Positions 10,901-19,724 of a DNA stretch of 64,000 nucleotides are shown here, piece by piece. Each line of letters begins with the position of its first letter. Position 1 is the first letter of the stretch. Under the pieces are notes generated by a model. The model was given only the letters and a program-made list of their open reading frames with translations. It was not told where the DNA came from and made no database searches. This DNA comes from DSBG01 sp049975365 (GTDB taxonomy: Bacteria > Desulfobacterota > Desulfomonilia > UBA1062): assembly GCA_049975365.1 (NCBI GenBank), contig JBNGDS010000006.1, positions 1 to 64,000 on the forward strand, read 5' to 3'. The translations under genes and the position numbers were made by a program.

Positions 10901-11531
10901 ATTCGGCTTCGATGAGAAATGGGACAGCGTGATCTTCACCATGGTGAAAAAGGTTCTCAGGGTTCGATTCGGAGATGTTTCACTCTCAGAGATCAGCAGT
11001 GATTCGCGAGTTGCTGAGTTGGAATTTTACGTGCCGCTCAAGAAAACCACTCCCAACACCCTGTTTGACATATTTCGGAGGTTCGACATGCACTACCCGG
11101 CCTTTCCTGAGATGATGAGGTCCCTGTCGTTCGATCCTGTCCAGGGGTATCTGAGGGGGTTCATCGATCTCGTGTTCAGCTCGAACGGCAGGTTCTTCAT
11201 CGTGGACTGGAAATCGAATTTCCTGGGGGATACTGTAGAAGATTACACCGGAGAATGTCTCCAGGAAGTCATGAGGAAGGACTACTACATTCTGCAGTAT
11301 CACCTCTACACCCTGGCGCTGGATCAGCACCTCAGGAGGACCGTGAGATCCTACTCCTACCGGGAACATGTTGCAGGCGTGTACTATGTCTTTCTTCGTG
11401 GCATCGATCCTGATTCCGGGTCCGAATACGGACTGTATTCAGTGCGGCCTGAAGAGGAGGTTATCAGCAGTCTGCGCGAGAGGCTGGTCGCAGACCCGGT
11501 GAAGACCCGGGAAGGGAATCTGTTCAGATGA
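7944..11531 (+). CDS. recB: Exodeoxyribonuclease V beta subunit RecB
   Basis: This 1195-residue protein is full length. It is a UvrD/Rep-type 3'-5' helicase fused to a RecB-family nuclease. The Walker A is EASAGTGKTYTLTS (about 18-31), Walker B is ALIDEFQDTDPIQY, the sensor motif is LTENYRSDPG, motif V is VLTVHKSKGLEFPVV and motif VI is LLYVAVTRAKHR. The nuclease centre GFIDLVF...FIVDWKSN near residue 1070-1095 keeps the two Asp and the Lys needed for metal-dependent cutting. It starts at GTG 7944, overlapping the recC stop (GTGA), and its own stop overlaps the recD start (ATGA). It loads RecA and trims double-strand ends with RecC and RecD. Confidence 0.96.
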   Translation: MNSTHLLNISLEGIHLIEASAGTGKTYTLTSLYLRYLLEHELSVDQILVVTYTVPATDELRERIRARIRCAIDAFSESSCDDEFICCLKGSGKDLSRSAMLLTDALHRFDEAAIFTIHGFCQRMLNDMAFESGSPFTSELITDQSEILLQVIDDFFRQHVLKQSNPEFIRYARNKGVTPEGLLALVRRVPLHASITPDGEKPDIEAACSRYRHTFEQVQQCWNSDREEILNLLSSNSGLKRSIYKQSSIATWGSQMDEFISSRGRTLPLFPHFDRFTTSKIRSSLKMGFSAPEHRFFSLGDELMERAHEFVAAMDDGITWLKRELFRFVDAELPGRKEKNGLIHFDDLLLKMRNALRSESGGHLARAVRKQVKAALIDEFQDTDPIQYEIFRALFPSGPLFLIGDPKQAIYSFRGADIFTYLEASRAIPAGNSHTLTENYRSDPGLIRATNTLFSSCRGPFIFQEIGFEPVTPALKEDREILRDGENSPFTVWFFRSGSERPMSKSDGEGIVTEAMVCEISRLLNKGHLGQLRIGQCPLKPRNIAILVRENRQARMIRDILRTHEIPCVILSDENIFDSPESLDMELVLKAISQPFSEGLIRTALATPILGFTAHDIDALMENEHIWEQWIIRFRTCHEVWRSRGFISMFRRFISEVGLRERILSQHRGERILTNILHLSEVLNQAERDRKLGMHQLLKWLSQQRDPSMLRQDEHQLRLETDEDAVKVLTVHKSKGLEFPVVFCPFSWAGTTLRDGEHMLFHDPTHHWAPTFDLSSAAHDAHRRYAWEEALAENMRLLYVAVTRAKHRCYLVWGRFNQAETSSLAHLLHSGHLRHDSEGGRVLTAALEDEAVMIRDLEAVADDAGKDVSLEEPPRGKPEKYIGQSLPSGPVTPRTFRGTIDRSWGIASFTSLVTGSTSPLEEVADRDALSPIAPSFPAGSPEQILDMFSLPRGARTGRLLHRIFELLDYQADEDTIMSCITRVMEEFGFDEKWDSVIFTMVKKVLRVRFGDVSLSEISSDSRVAELEFYVPLKKTTPNTLFDIFRRFDMHYPAFPEMMRSLSFDPVQGYLRGFIDLVFSSNGRFFIVDWKSNFLGDTVEDYTGECLQEVMRKDYYILQYHLYTLALDQHLRRTVRSYSYREHVAGVYYVFLRGIDPDSGSEYGLYSVRPEEEVISSLRERLVADPVKTREGNLFR

Positions 11532-13354
11532 GAGACGAATTTTCCCTGAGAGCAGATGGAAAAACCCCGTTCTTCGAGTCCATCGACATCCATTTTGCGC
11601 GGTTCATGGAAGAGCTGTCGGGAACAGGCAAGGAGGTGCCCCTTGCTTCGGCGCTGGTCAGCAGGTACACGCGTGCTGGGCATATCTGTGTTGATCTCTC
11701 AGAGCTGTCAGGTGCAAGTATCGAGCATGCCGAACCTGATATCCCTGCCAGGTGTCCTGACAGTGAACACTGGATCGTATGCCTGAGGCGAAGCCCGGTT
11801 GTCGGGTTGCCCGGGGAGTCAACGCCGCTTGTTCTCGATGAGGATGGCAGGCTCTATCTTTGGAGGTACTGGGACTATGAGAAGAGGCTCGCTGACGGGC
11901 TGCGTGAACTGAGTTCCCGTGAGTTTCCGGTGAACACAGCTCTCCTGCTGGAAGGCCTTGATGCGTTGTTCCCCTCTGAGGAGGGAGGGGAGCCCGACTG
12001 GCAGAAGATAGCGGCTATTATTGCAGTTATCAGTGGGCTGACAGTGGTGACAGGCGGGCCGGGAACAGGAAAGACGACCGTTGTCTCGCGAATTCTCACC
12101 CTGCTGCTGGAACACAGCAGTAATACCCGCATTGCCCTGACCGCACCCACCGGCAAGGCAGCACAAAAGCTCCAGGAGTCTGTGCAATCATCTTCACAGA
12201 ACCTGTCATGTTCCGGGGATATCAGGCGCTGTATCCCCAGGGAGGCATGTACGATCCATCGCCTTCTGGGGACGGTTCCGAGTTCGACCCGTTCCCGCTA
12301 TTCGCGGGATCACCCCCTGCCCCACGATGTGATTGTGGTGGACGAAGCATCCATGGTGGCCCTTCCATTGATGTCCAGACTGGTCCAGGCTCTCAGGCCG
12401 GATGCGAGGCTGATCCTGCTCGGTGACAAGAATCAGCTCGCCTCGGTTGAAGCAGGGTACGTCCTAGGTGATATCTGTGACACGGGCAGACGTCACGGCT
12501 ATTCTGAGAAACTCACCAGACGTGTGACGCATTTCGGGTGTGCGATGGACCGGCTCGAAGAAGGAAACGGCCTGCAGGATTCCATCGTCGAGCTCGAGAA
12601 AACATTCCGCTTCGCGCCCGAGAGTGGAATCTACCGGTTGAGCATCGCTGTCAATGAAGGTGATTCCCCCCGGTGCATGGACATCCTTGGGTCAGGGGAT
12701 TTTCCGGATCTCAGTTTCACTGAGTACCGCCACGGCAGAGACCTTGACAGGACTCTGCAGGAGAGTATTCTCCAGGGATACGCCCCATATCTTGCCGCCA
12801 CATCGATAGAAGACATGTTCAGGTTGTTCGATTCCTTCAGAGTATTGTGTGCGCTCAGGGAAGGACCATTTGGAGTCCGCTCCATGAACTCGGTGATCGA
12901 ACAGGTCCTGGTCCAGCGCAATCTTGTCTCCATCACGGGGGTTCACTACCATGGGAGGCCTGTGCTGATTACTGCCAATGACTATGCACTCCGGTTGTTC
13001 AATGGAGATACCGGCATTATCCTGTACGATGCAGAAGATGATGACCTGCGGGCCTTTTTCCCGATGGTCGGCGCCAGACCCAGGAAGATATCTCCCGTGA
13101 GGCTGCCGGTGCACGAGACAGCCTTTGCCATGACAGTGCACAAGAGCCAGGGGTCGGAGTATGATTCCGTCCTGCTGATTCTTCCAGACAGAGATTCTCC
13201 TGTCCTGACAAGAGAACTCGTGTACACCGGTATCACCAGGGCGAAGAAACACCTGGAAATCCGTGCCAGAGAGGATGTCTTTTCTGTTGGTGTTTCCCGC
13301 AGGATCGAAAGGAGTTCCGGCCTGAAAGCACGGCTCTGGGGAAGAAAGGCCTGA
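11528..13354 (+). CDS. recD: Exodeoxyribonuclease V alpha subunit RecD
   Basis: This 608-residue protein is the length typical of E. coli RecD. It is an SF1B 5'-3' helicase, the fast motor of RecBCD. Walker A is VTGGPGTGKTTVVSRI near residue 177, Walker B is VVDEASMVALPLMSRL, then LILLGDKNQLASVEAG, AMTVHKSQGSEYDSVLL and LVYTGITRAKKHLEI. The N-terminal ~150 residues form the RecB-contact domain. The ATGA overlap with recB indicates one transcript. No terminator with a T-run follows within 150 bases. Confidence 0.96.
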   Translation: MRDEFSLRADGKTPFFESIDIHFARFMEELSGTGKEVPLASALVSRYTRAGHICVDLSELSGASIEHAEPDIPARCPDSEHWIVCLRRSPVVGLPGESTPLVLDEDGRLYLWRYWDYEKRLADGLRELSSREFPVNTALLLEGLDALFPSEEGGEPDWQKIAAIIAVISGLTVVTGGPGTGKTTVVSRILTLLLEHSSNTRIALTAPTGKAAQKLQESVQSSSQNLSCSGDIRRCIPREACTIHRLLGTVPSSTRSRYSRDHPLPHDVIVVDEASMVALPLMSRLVQALRPDARLILLGDKNQLASVEAGYVLGDICDTGRRHGYSEKLTRRVTHFGCAMDRLEEGNGLQDSIVELEKTFRFAPESGIYRLSIAVNEGDSPRCMDILGSGDFPDLSFTEYRHGRDLDRTLQESILQGYAPYLAATSIEDMFRLFDSFRVLCALREGPFGVRSMNSVIEQVLVQRNLVSITGVHYHGRPVLITANDYALRLFNGDTGIILYDAEDDDLRAFFPMVGARPRKISPVRLPVHETAFAMTVHKSQGSEYDSVLLILPDRDSPVLTRELVYTGITRAKKHLEIRAREDVFSVGVSRRIERSSGLKARLWGRKA

Positions 13355-13499
13355 GTCAAGGATGAGGGGGAGTAGCCAATATTCAGTGTGATCAGAAAGC
13401 TGATTGTTGCATTGGAATGCCTCCCCGGGTAATATGAAACACAGGCCCCTTTTACAGGGTGTCTTTCATGATGATCGGAGATTATCAGCGGGGGTAGCC

Positions 13500-13607
13500 A
13501 TGAAAAAGATACTTGGTGTCCTGGTAGGCGTTGTAGCCCTCATCACCGCAGTACTTGTCCTGGTCCACTTGAGCTGTCTCGGATACCTCGATCGAGAGAA
13601 TCCATGA
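13500..13607 (+). CDS. Small single-pass membrane peptide (35 aa)
   Basis: ATG 13500 is preceded by a purine-rich GCGGGGGTAGCC site. The product is a 35-residue peptide with a Lys-Lys start, one hydrophobic segment (about residues 4-26) and a short polar tail ending DRENP. HLSC near residue 26 resembles but does not match a lipobox. It lies between recD and the hybrid kinase on the same strand. No family is recognised. The start codon, charge pattern and clean membrane segment make it a plausible small membrane protein, but chance is not excluded. Confidence 0.45.
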   Translation: MKKILGVLVGVVALITAVLVLVHLSCLGYLDRENP

Positions 13608-13668
13608 TGCCATGCATGCACGGGAAGCACCGGTTCCGGAAAGGCACGTCATAACGCCCTGAGGACAG

Positions 13669-13684
13669 GCATACTGCAGTATGC
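13669..13684. promoter_or_regulatory. Perfect 16-bp palindrome upstream of hybrid kinase
   Basis: GCATACTGCAGTATGC is a perfect 16-base palindrome with no loop, about 170 bases upstream of the kinase start. Its form fits a dimeric repressor or activator site. Being loopless, it is a poor RNA hairpin. No regulator can be assigned. Confidence 0.4.
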
Positions 13685-13853
13685 GGGTGGTGCTGCGGTA
13701 TACAGCTCACGTGCACACCTCCCTCCTTTCGAGCCTGATGAAGTCGTATGTCGCAGTGTTCTCATGCATACGGAAGAACTCCAGTTTTCTCAAAAAAATG
13801 CCGTTTATATACAGGAAGACGAAGAGTGACAGCATATACCGGGAGATGGAGTA

Positions 13854-16800
13854 ATGGCCGAAGAGATGCAGATCGAAACACGGGCTGCCAGATTGAAAGA
13901 GCTGGAAGAAGAATTGCGGCAGACGAACGAAGCTCACAGGAAGATCGAGGAGGAGCTTCGAACGGAGAAAGAACGCTACAGGAGTATCCTGGAGAACATT
14001 GAAGAGGCGTATTTCGAGGTAGATCTCAAGGGGACGCTCACGTTCTTCAATCTCGCTGCCACGAGGTATATGGAGTACACCCAGGAAGAGCTTCTGGGTA
14101 TGAACTTCAGGGATTTTATGGATGCTGAAAATGCAAAGAATGTGTACCAGACGTTCCACAGCGTCTATCTCACCGGTGAGCCCACCAAGGCGTTCGACTG
14201 GGAGCTTGTCACGAAACACGGGGAGAAGATGTTTGTCGAGGCCTCTGTTGCCCTTCTGAAAAACGAGGATGGCACTCCCGTTGGTTTCAAGGGCGTGGTT
14301 CGCGATGTCACCGAGCGGAAAAGATCGGAAGAGGCTCTCCGCAGGAGCGAGGAAAAGTATCGTGGCATCCTGAAGAACATGGAGGAAGCCTACCTCGAGC
14401 TTGATCTTAGCGGGGACTTTACATTCTTCAATGATGCTGCCTGCAGAATCCTGGGGTATGACCGGGACGAGATGATGGGAATGAATTACCGGGCATACAC
14501 TTCCCCAGAGACTGCTGACCGCCTGTACGAGGTTTTCCACAGAGTGTTCGAAACCGGGAACTCGGAGTTTCTTGTTGATTATGAGGTCATCTGTAAAGAC
14601 GGTACGGTGAAGATCAATGAGATGACCGCAGGCCTCCTGAGGGATGCGAGGGGAAGAGGCATCGGATTCCGGGGCGTTGCGCGGGATATCACGGAGCGAA
14701 GAAAGACTGACCGGGCCCTGAGGGAGAGCGAGAAACGGTATCGAATGCTCGCAGAAAACGTGCACGATGTGATCTGGACCATGGACCTCGACCTCAGATT
14801 TACCTTTGTCAGTCCGTCCATTGAACGCTTTGCCGGGTATCGGCCAGGTGAGATGGTGGGGAACTCACTGGGAGACTTCCTGACCAGTTCTTCCTACCGG
14901 ATGTGTTCTGACATCCTGACCGAAGAACTTGCACAGGAGAAGATGGGAGAAGCCATCGATCCATTCAGATCACGTACGGCGGAACTGGAACTGATCGGCA
15001 CGGATGGTGAAATCTTATCCATAGAGATGACAGCCACCTTCATCAGGGATGAAGACGGAAACCCTACGGAAATCCTCGGGATCGCTCGGGACATAACCGA
15101 GTGGGTACAGGCCCGGGAAGAGATCAGGAAGACGAATCAGAGATTGTCCACCCTGATTCAGGCCATTCCCGATATTGTCTATTTCAAGGATGCCCAGGGA
15201 AGAAATCTCACGGTAAACAAGGCGTATGAAGTCCTGGCAGGGGTAGCCCAACGGGATGTCATCGGGAAGACAGACCATGATGTTCTCCCCGCAGAACTTG
15301 CCCGGCAGTGTGCGATGAGCGACACAGAGGTCAAAGAGGCTCGTGCTGCATTGAGATTCGAAGAAGAAATGGTATCACGTGATGGGAAGCACCTGTTCTT
15401 TGATACTATCAAGGCACCCATTTTTGATGATCGTGGGCGCTTCATGGGACTTGTCGGAGTGAGCCGGGACATCACAGAACGGAAGCAGGCGGAGGATGCA
15501 CTGCGTGACAGTGAACTGAGATACAGACTGCTGGCGGAGAATGCACGAGACGTCATCTGGGTCCTCAACCCAGACCTCACATACCGCTACGTCAGCCCAT
15601 CTGTAAAGCATCTCAGGGGGTTCACTGCCGATGAGGCCATGAACCAGAATCTTCAGGACGTTCTCACCCCTGAGTCCTATGCTCACGCCATTGAGATTTT
15701 CTCCAGGGAGAAAGAACAAGAATTCGGGGAACACAAGCATGGGGCTGACTGGTCTCTGACCCTTGAACTTGAAATGGTCTGCAAGGACGAATCAACGGTG
15801 TGGACCGAAGTCACAGTGAACATCCTCTACGATCAGGGTGGAGAGCCAGTTGGGCTCTTGGGGATTACCCGCGATATCAGTGAGCGGAGGCAGGCTCAGG
15901 ATGCGCTCAGGAACAGTGAATACAGGTACCGGACTATCTTTGAAAGCACGGCCACTGCAAACATCATTGTGGCGGAAGACGCCACGATCCTGCTCGCAAA
16001 TTCCAATTTCGAAAAGCTCTGCGGATACACCAAGGAGGAACTCGAAGGAAAGATGCCCTGGACAACCCTTGTGGTGGAAGAAGATCTCGAGAGAATGAAA
16101 CGATACCACACGATGCGCAGGACCGAGCCTGGCACGGTTCCAGACACCTATGAGTTCCGCGCCAGGATGCGTGACAATCAGGTGCGTGATCTGTTCATGA
16201 GCGTCGCTGTAATCCCGGACACAAGTGAGAGCGTGGCATCCATCGTGGACATCACGGAACGGAAAAAGGCCGAGGAGGCCTTGAGACAGAGTGAAGAACG
16301 ATTCAGAGATCTTGCTGAGCTGCTGCCGGAGACAGTGTATGAGACCGATGAGAAGGGGTACTTCACGTTCGTGAACCAGGCAGCATTTGAACGGTTCAGG
16401 TATACCAGCGAGGATTTCCACCGTGGTCTCACTGTATTCGATACGATTGTGGAAAAAGATCATCCTCGCGCCGTAGAGAATGTTCGGAGGATCATGAATG
16501 GGGAGCGGATCGGGCTCAACGAGTACACCGCCATCAGGAAGGATGGTACGACGTTTCCGGCCTTGATTCACTCTACGGTGATTGTTCGGAACGGGAAACC
16601 TGCAGGTTTGAGGGGATTTCTCATTGACATTTCTGAAAAGAAGAATCTGGAAAATCAGCTGATCCGCGCTCAGAAGCTCGAGGCCATCGGAACCCTTGCA
16701 GGAGGGATTGCCCATGATTTCAACAACCTGCTCATGGGCGTGCTGGGAAATGTCTCCCTCATGCAGATGGAAGAATCCATGGGAGAGCCAACACGGGACA

Positions 16801-17843
16801 GGCTGAAGAACATCGAGCAGTATGTGCAGCGTGGATCAGAACTGACACGGCAGCTTCTGGGATTTGCACGGGGTGGAAAGTACGAAGTGAAGACAACTGA
16901 CATCGCCGAGTTCATCCGGCAGAGTTCGGAGATGTTCGGACGAACAAAGAAAGAGGTTCGCATACACAACAAATTCGCTCATGACCTGTGGTCTGTGGAT
17001 GTAGACCAGGGACAGATGGAGCAGGTACTCCTGAATCTGTACGTGAATGCCTGGCAGGCCATGCCCAGAGGAGGCGATCTCTATCTGAGTGCCGAGAACG
17101 TAGAACTCGGTGAGGTAGTCGTGGAGCCGCATGGGCTTTGTGCAGGAGAATTCGTGAAAATTTCAGTTACAGACACCGGGGTCGGGATGGATGAGTCCAT
17201 CCGGGAGAGGGTATTCGAGCCCTTCTTCACCACAAAAGAGCGGGGGCGTGGTACCGGCCTCGGTCTGGCTTCGGCATATGGAATCGTCAAGAACCATGGC
17301 GGATTCATCAACGTGGAAAGCGAACTTGGAGTAGGGTCCACGTTCATCGTCTACCTTCCTGCATCAGATAAGCAGGTTGAACTGGACACAGTCGTGCGGG
17401 AGGAGATGAGGCACGGGAACGAGACCATACTGATCATCGACGACGAAGAGATGATCATCGAGGTAGGCTCCGAGATGCTCTCATCCCTTGGGTATTTAGT
17501 GCTCACCGCCAGGGGTGGGCGCGAGGGAATCGATGTCTATCGTGAGAAGAAAGACGAGATCGATCTGGTGATTCTGGACATGATCATGCCCGATCTCGGG
17601 GGAAAAGACACCTTTGATCAGCTCAAGGACGTTGACGGATCAGTGAACGTGCTGCTTTCGAGCGGATACAGTATGGATGGACAGGCAAAGGAAATCCTGA
17701 AGAACGGCTGTAGGGGATTCATCCAGAAGCCCTTCACCATCCAGGACATCGGCAGGAGAATCCGCGAGATTCTCGACGCTGAATACGAGGAAAAAGGGGA
17801 TGGTCAACGTTCTGCTCGATCGGACCTCCCCGTGGTCTCTTAG
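13854..17843 (+). CDS. Hybrid sensor histidine kinase with seven PAS domains and receiver
   Basis: This 1329-residue cytoplasmic protein starts at ATG 13854 after GGGAGATGGAG. A short coiled coil (about 1-40) is followed by seven tandem PAS/PAC units of about 125 residues, each ending in a (D)ITERK-type linker (roughly 42-160, 168-285, 290-415, 420-548, 555-690, 692-808, 815-930). Next come a HisKA segment with the phosphoacceptor His in AGGIAHDFNNLL, a HATPase domain (NLYVNAWQAMP, VTDTGVGMDE, GRGTGLGLASAYG) and a C-terminal receiver with IDDEE, the phosphorylatable Asp in VILDMIMPD and the lysine in FIQKPF. No membrane segment is seen. No response regulator lies next to it, so it is an orphan. 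The ligands and cofactors of the PAS domains are unknown. Confidence 0.95.
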   Translation: MAEEMQIETRAARLKELEEELRQTNEAHRKIEEELRTEKERYRSILENIEEAYFEVDLKGTLTFFNLAATRYMEYTQEELLGMNFRDFMDAENAKNVYQTFHSVYLTGEPTKAFDWELVTKHGEKMFVEASVALLKNEDGTPVGFKGVVRDVTERKRSEEALRRSEEKYRGILKNMEEAYLELDLSGDFTFFNDAACRILGYDRDEMMGMNYRAYTSPETADRLYEVFHRVFETGNSEFLVDYEVICKDGTVKINEMTAGLLRDARGRGIGFRGVARDITERRKTDRALRESEKRYRMLAENVHDVIWTMDLDLRFTFVSPSIERFAGYRPGEMVGNSLGDFLTSSSYRMCSDILTEELAQEKMGEAIDPFRSRTAELELIGTDGEILSIEMTATFIRDEDGNPTEILGIARDITEWVQAREEIRKTNQRLSTLIQAIPDIVYFKDAQGRNLTVNKAYEVLAGVAQRDVIGKTDHDVLPAELARQCAMSDTEVKEARAALRFEEEMVSRDGKHLFFDTIKAPIFDDRGRFMGLVGVSRDITERKQAEDALRDSELRYRLLAENARDVIWVLNPDLTYRYVSPSVKHLRGFTADEAMNQNLQDVLTPESYAHAIEIFSREKEQEFGEHKHGADWSLTLELEMVCKDESTVWTEVTVNILYDQGGEPVGLLGITRDISERRQAQDALRNSEYRYRTIFESTATANIIVAEDATILLANSNFEKLCGYTKEELEGKMPWTTLVVEEDLERMKRYHTMRRTEPGTVPDTYEFRARMRDNQVRDLFMSVAVIPDTSESVASIVDITERKKAEEALRQSEERFRDLAELLPETVYETDEKGYFTFVNQAAFERFRYTSEDFHRGLTVFDTIVEKDHPRAVENVRRIMNGERIGLNEYTAIRKDGTTFPALIHSTVIVRNGKPAGLRGFLIDISEKKNLENQLIRAQKLEAIGTLAGGIAHDFNNLLMGVLGNVSLMQMEESMGEPTRDRLKNIEQYVQRGSELTRQLLGFARGGKYEVKTTDIAEFIRQSSEMFGRTKKEVRIHNKFAHDLWSVDVDQGQMEQVLLNLYVNAWQAMPRGGDLYLSAENVELGEVVVEPHGLCAGEFVKISVTDTGVGMDESIRERVFEPFFTTKERGRGTGLGLASAYGIVKNHGGFINVESELGVGSTFIVYLPASDKQVELDTVVREEMRHGNETILIIDDEEMIIEVGSEMLSSLGYLVLTARGGREGIDVYREKKDEIDLVILDMIMPDLGGKDTFDQLKDVDGSVNVLLSSGYSMDGQAKEILKNGCRGFIQKPFTIQDIGRRIREILDAEYEEKGDGQRSARSDLPVVS

Positions 17844-17869
17844 GGGCACCCTTCGAAATCTCTTTTTTC

Positions 17870-19708
17870 TCAATCTTCGTACATGGACTCGATCAGGTCC
17901 TTGTATTGTTCGTGGATGGACTTGCGTTTCACTTTCATGGTGGGTGTGACCTCGCCGTCCTCGGTGTACAACTTTTTGTCCAGGAGCCTGAACTTTCTGA
18001 TATTCTCGACGCGGGCGAGCTGCTTGTTGACCTTGTTGACTTCCTCTTGGATGAGATCGACCACCTCTTGGGTTTTTGTCAGGCTCGCGAAGGTTGTGTA
18101 CTGCACCTTCTTGTCCTGGGCATACTTGACCACGTTCTCCTCGTCGATCACGATAATGGCCGTAATATATTTCCTCCGGTCGCCGATGACCACGGCATCG
18201 TTGATGTACGGCGAGAATTTCAGCATGTTCTCGATATACTGAGGCGCCACGTTCTTTCCGCCGGCAGTGACGATGAGGTCTTTTTTCCGGTCAGTGATCT
18301 TGAGGTACCCTTCCTCATCGATCTCGCCGACATCACCGGTATGCAGCCACCCGTCTATCAGAATATCTCTGGTTTGCGCCTCTTCCTTGTAGTAGCCCTT
18401 GAATACCCCTCCATGACGGATGAGGATCTCACCGTCTTCGGCGATCTTTACCTCGGATCCCGGCAGACACTTGCCCACGGTTCCCAGTTTGAAATTGATC
18501 TCGTCAGAGATGTGGGTGATGCCGGTCGTTTCCGTGAGGCCATATCCCTCGCGGATGGGTATCCCGATGGACTGGAAAAATTTGAGGACATCGTGAGAGA
18601 TGGGTGCCGCGCCTGAGAAACCGAGCCGCACCCGGTCAAACCCCAGACGCTCCTTGAGCTTCCAGAAAACACTGAAGTAGGCAAGCCGATATGCCAGTGC
18701 CAGGCCCAGGGGCACGTTCTTCTTGGACAGGACATAGTCATTGTAGCGGCTGCCCACTGTGAAAGCAATGGAGTATACCGTCCGTTTGAACCAGGTGGCA
18801 TCCATCATCTTGAGCACGATTCCTGAATGATACTTTTCCCAGATCCTCGGCACGGAATGGAAGAGCGTTGGAGAGACATCCTTCAGGTCATTCATGACCG
18901 TGTCCGTGTTCTCTGTGAAATTGACGATGTGTCCAACCCTCAGGTGCATCATGAGGTCGAAGATCTGTTCATACACGTGGTTCAGCGGCAGAAACGAGAT
19001 GGTTTCATCCTGTACCGAGGTGCGCGTAATCTTCTGGGTCTGCCGGGCTATCCACTGGTAGTTCCTGTGGGCGATCATGGCTCCTTTGGGGGGGCCTGTC
19101 GTACCCGAGGTATAGATGATGGAAGCAGTGTCGTCATTTTTCCCTTCATCCACGAGGCTGTCGTAGAGCTCAGGCTGCTGGGCTTCTGTCTTCCTGCCGA
19201 GTTCCAGGAGATCGTCGAAGCTCATGAGCATGTCATCCTTGTAGTGCCTCAGCCCCTCCATGTCCCACACAACGATTTTCTTGAGAGAAGGGGTCCTTGA
19301 ACGGAATTCCAGGGCCTTGTCACACTGTTCCTCATCCTCGCAGATGTACACAACCGATTCCGAGTGCCCCACCACATATTCACATTCGGCAACAGGATTG
19401 GTGGTGTAGATGCCCACGAAGATGGCCCCCAGGGACATGGTGCCCACGGCTGAAAAGAGCCATTCAGGCTTGTTCTCTCCAATGATTGCGACATGGTCGC
19501 CCTTCCTCACCCCGAGGGAGTGAAGCCCCAGGGCTACGTGTCGCACATTCTCGAAATACTTCTTCCAGCTGATGTCGTGCCAGATGCCGTAGTCCTTTTT
19601 GCGAAGGGCAACCCGGTCTGGTTGCAGGGATGCAATCACCCGCAGTGCCTGCGGCAAGGTATTCGTCTGATCCGTTGCGTTCTCAATGGCTTCCGTGATC
19701 TGCTGCAT
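17870..19708 (-). CDS. Long-chain fatty-acid-CoA ligase (AMP-forming)
   Basis: This 612-residue acyl-adenylate-forming enzyme activates a carboxylic acid to its CoA thioester with ATP. The P-loop-like AMP-binding motif IIYTSGTTGPPKGAMIAHRN is near residue 195. YGLTETTG, GWLHTGDVGEIDEEGYL and the ITDRKKDLIVTAGGKNV hinge follow in order. Length and motif spelling fit the FadD15-type long-chain ligases. It starts at ATG 19708 behind AAAGGCAGC, 16 bases after livF, and is the last gene of the Liv operon. The placement suggests that the imported substrate or a related acid is activated here. Chain length and aromatic versus aliphatic specificity are not readable. Confidence 0.93.
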   Translation of the reverse strand: MQQITEAIENATDQTNTLPQALRVIASLQPDRVALRKKDYGIWHDISWKKYFENVRHVALGLHSLGVRKGDHVAIIGENKPEWLFSAVGTMSLGAIFVGIYTTNPVAECEYVVGHSESVVYICEDEEQCDKALEFRSRTPSLKKIVVWDMEGLRHYKDDMLMSFDDLLELGRKTEAQQPELYDSLVDEGKNDDTASIIYTSGTTGPPKGAMIAHRNYQWIARQTQKITRTSVQDETISFLPLNHVYEQIFDLMMHLRVGHIVNFTENTDTVMNDLKDVSPTLFHSVPRIWEKYHSGIVLKMMDATWFKRTVYSIAFTVGSRYNDYVLSKKNVPLGLALAYRLAYFSVFWKLKERLGFDRVRLGFSGAAPISHDVLKFFQSIGIPIREGYGLTETTGITHISDEINFKLGTVGKCLPGSEVKIAEDGEILIRHGGVFKGYYKEEAQTRDILIDGWLHTGDVGEIDEEGYLKITDRKKDLIVTAGGKNVAPQYIENMLKFSPYINDAVVIGDRRKYITAIIVIDEENVVKYAQDKKVQYTTFASLTKTQEVVDLIQEEVNKVNKQLARVENIRKFRLLDKKLYTEDGEVTPTMKVKRKSIHEQYKDLIESMYED

Positions 19709-19724
19709 AATCTGCTGCCTTTCT

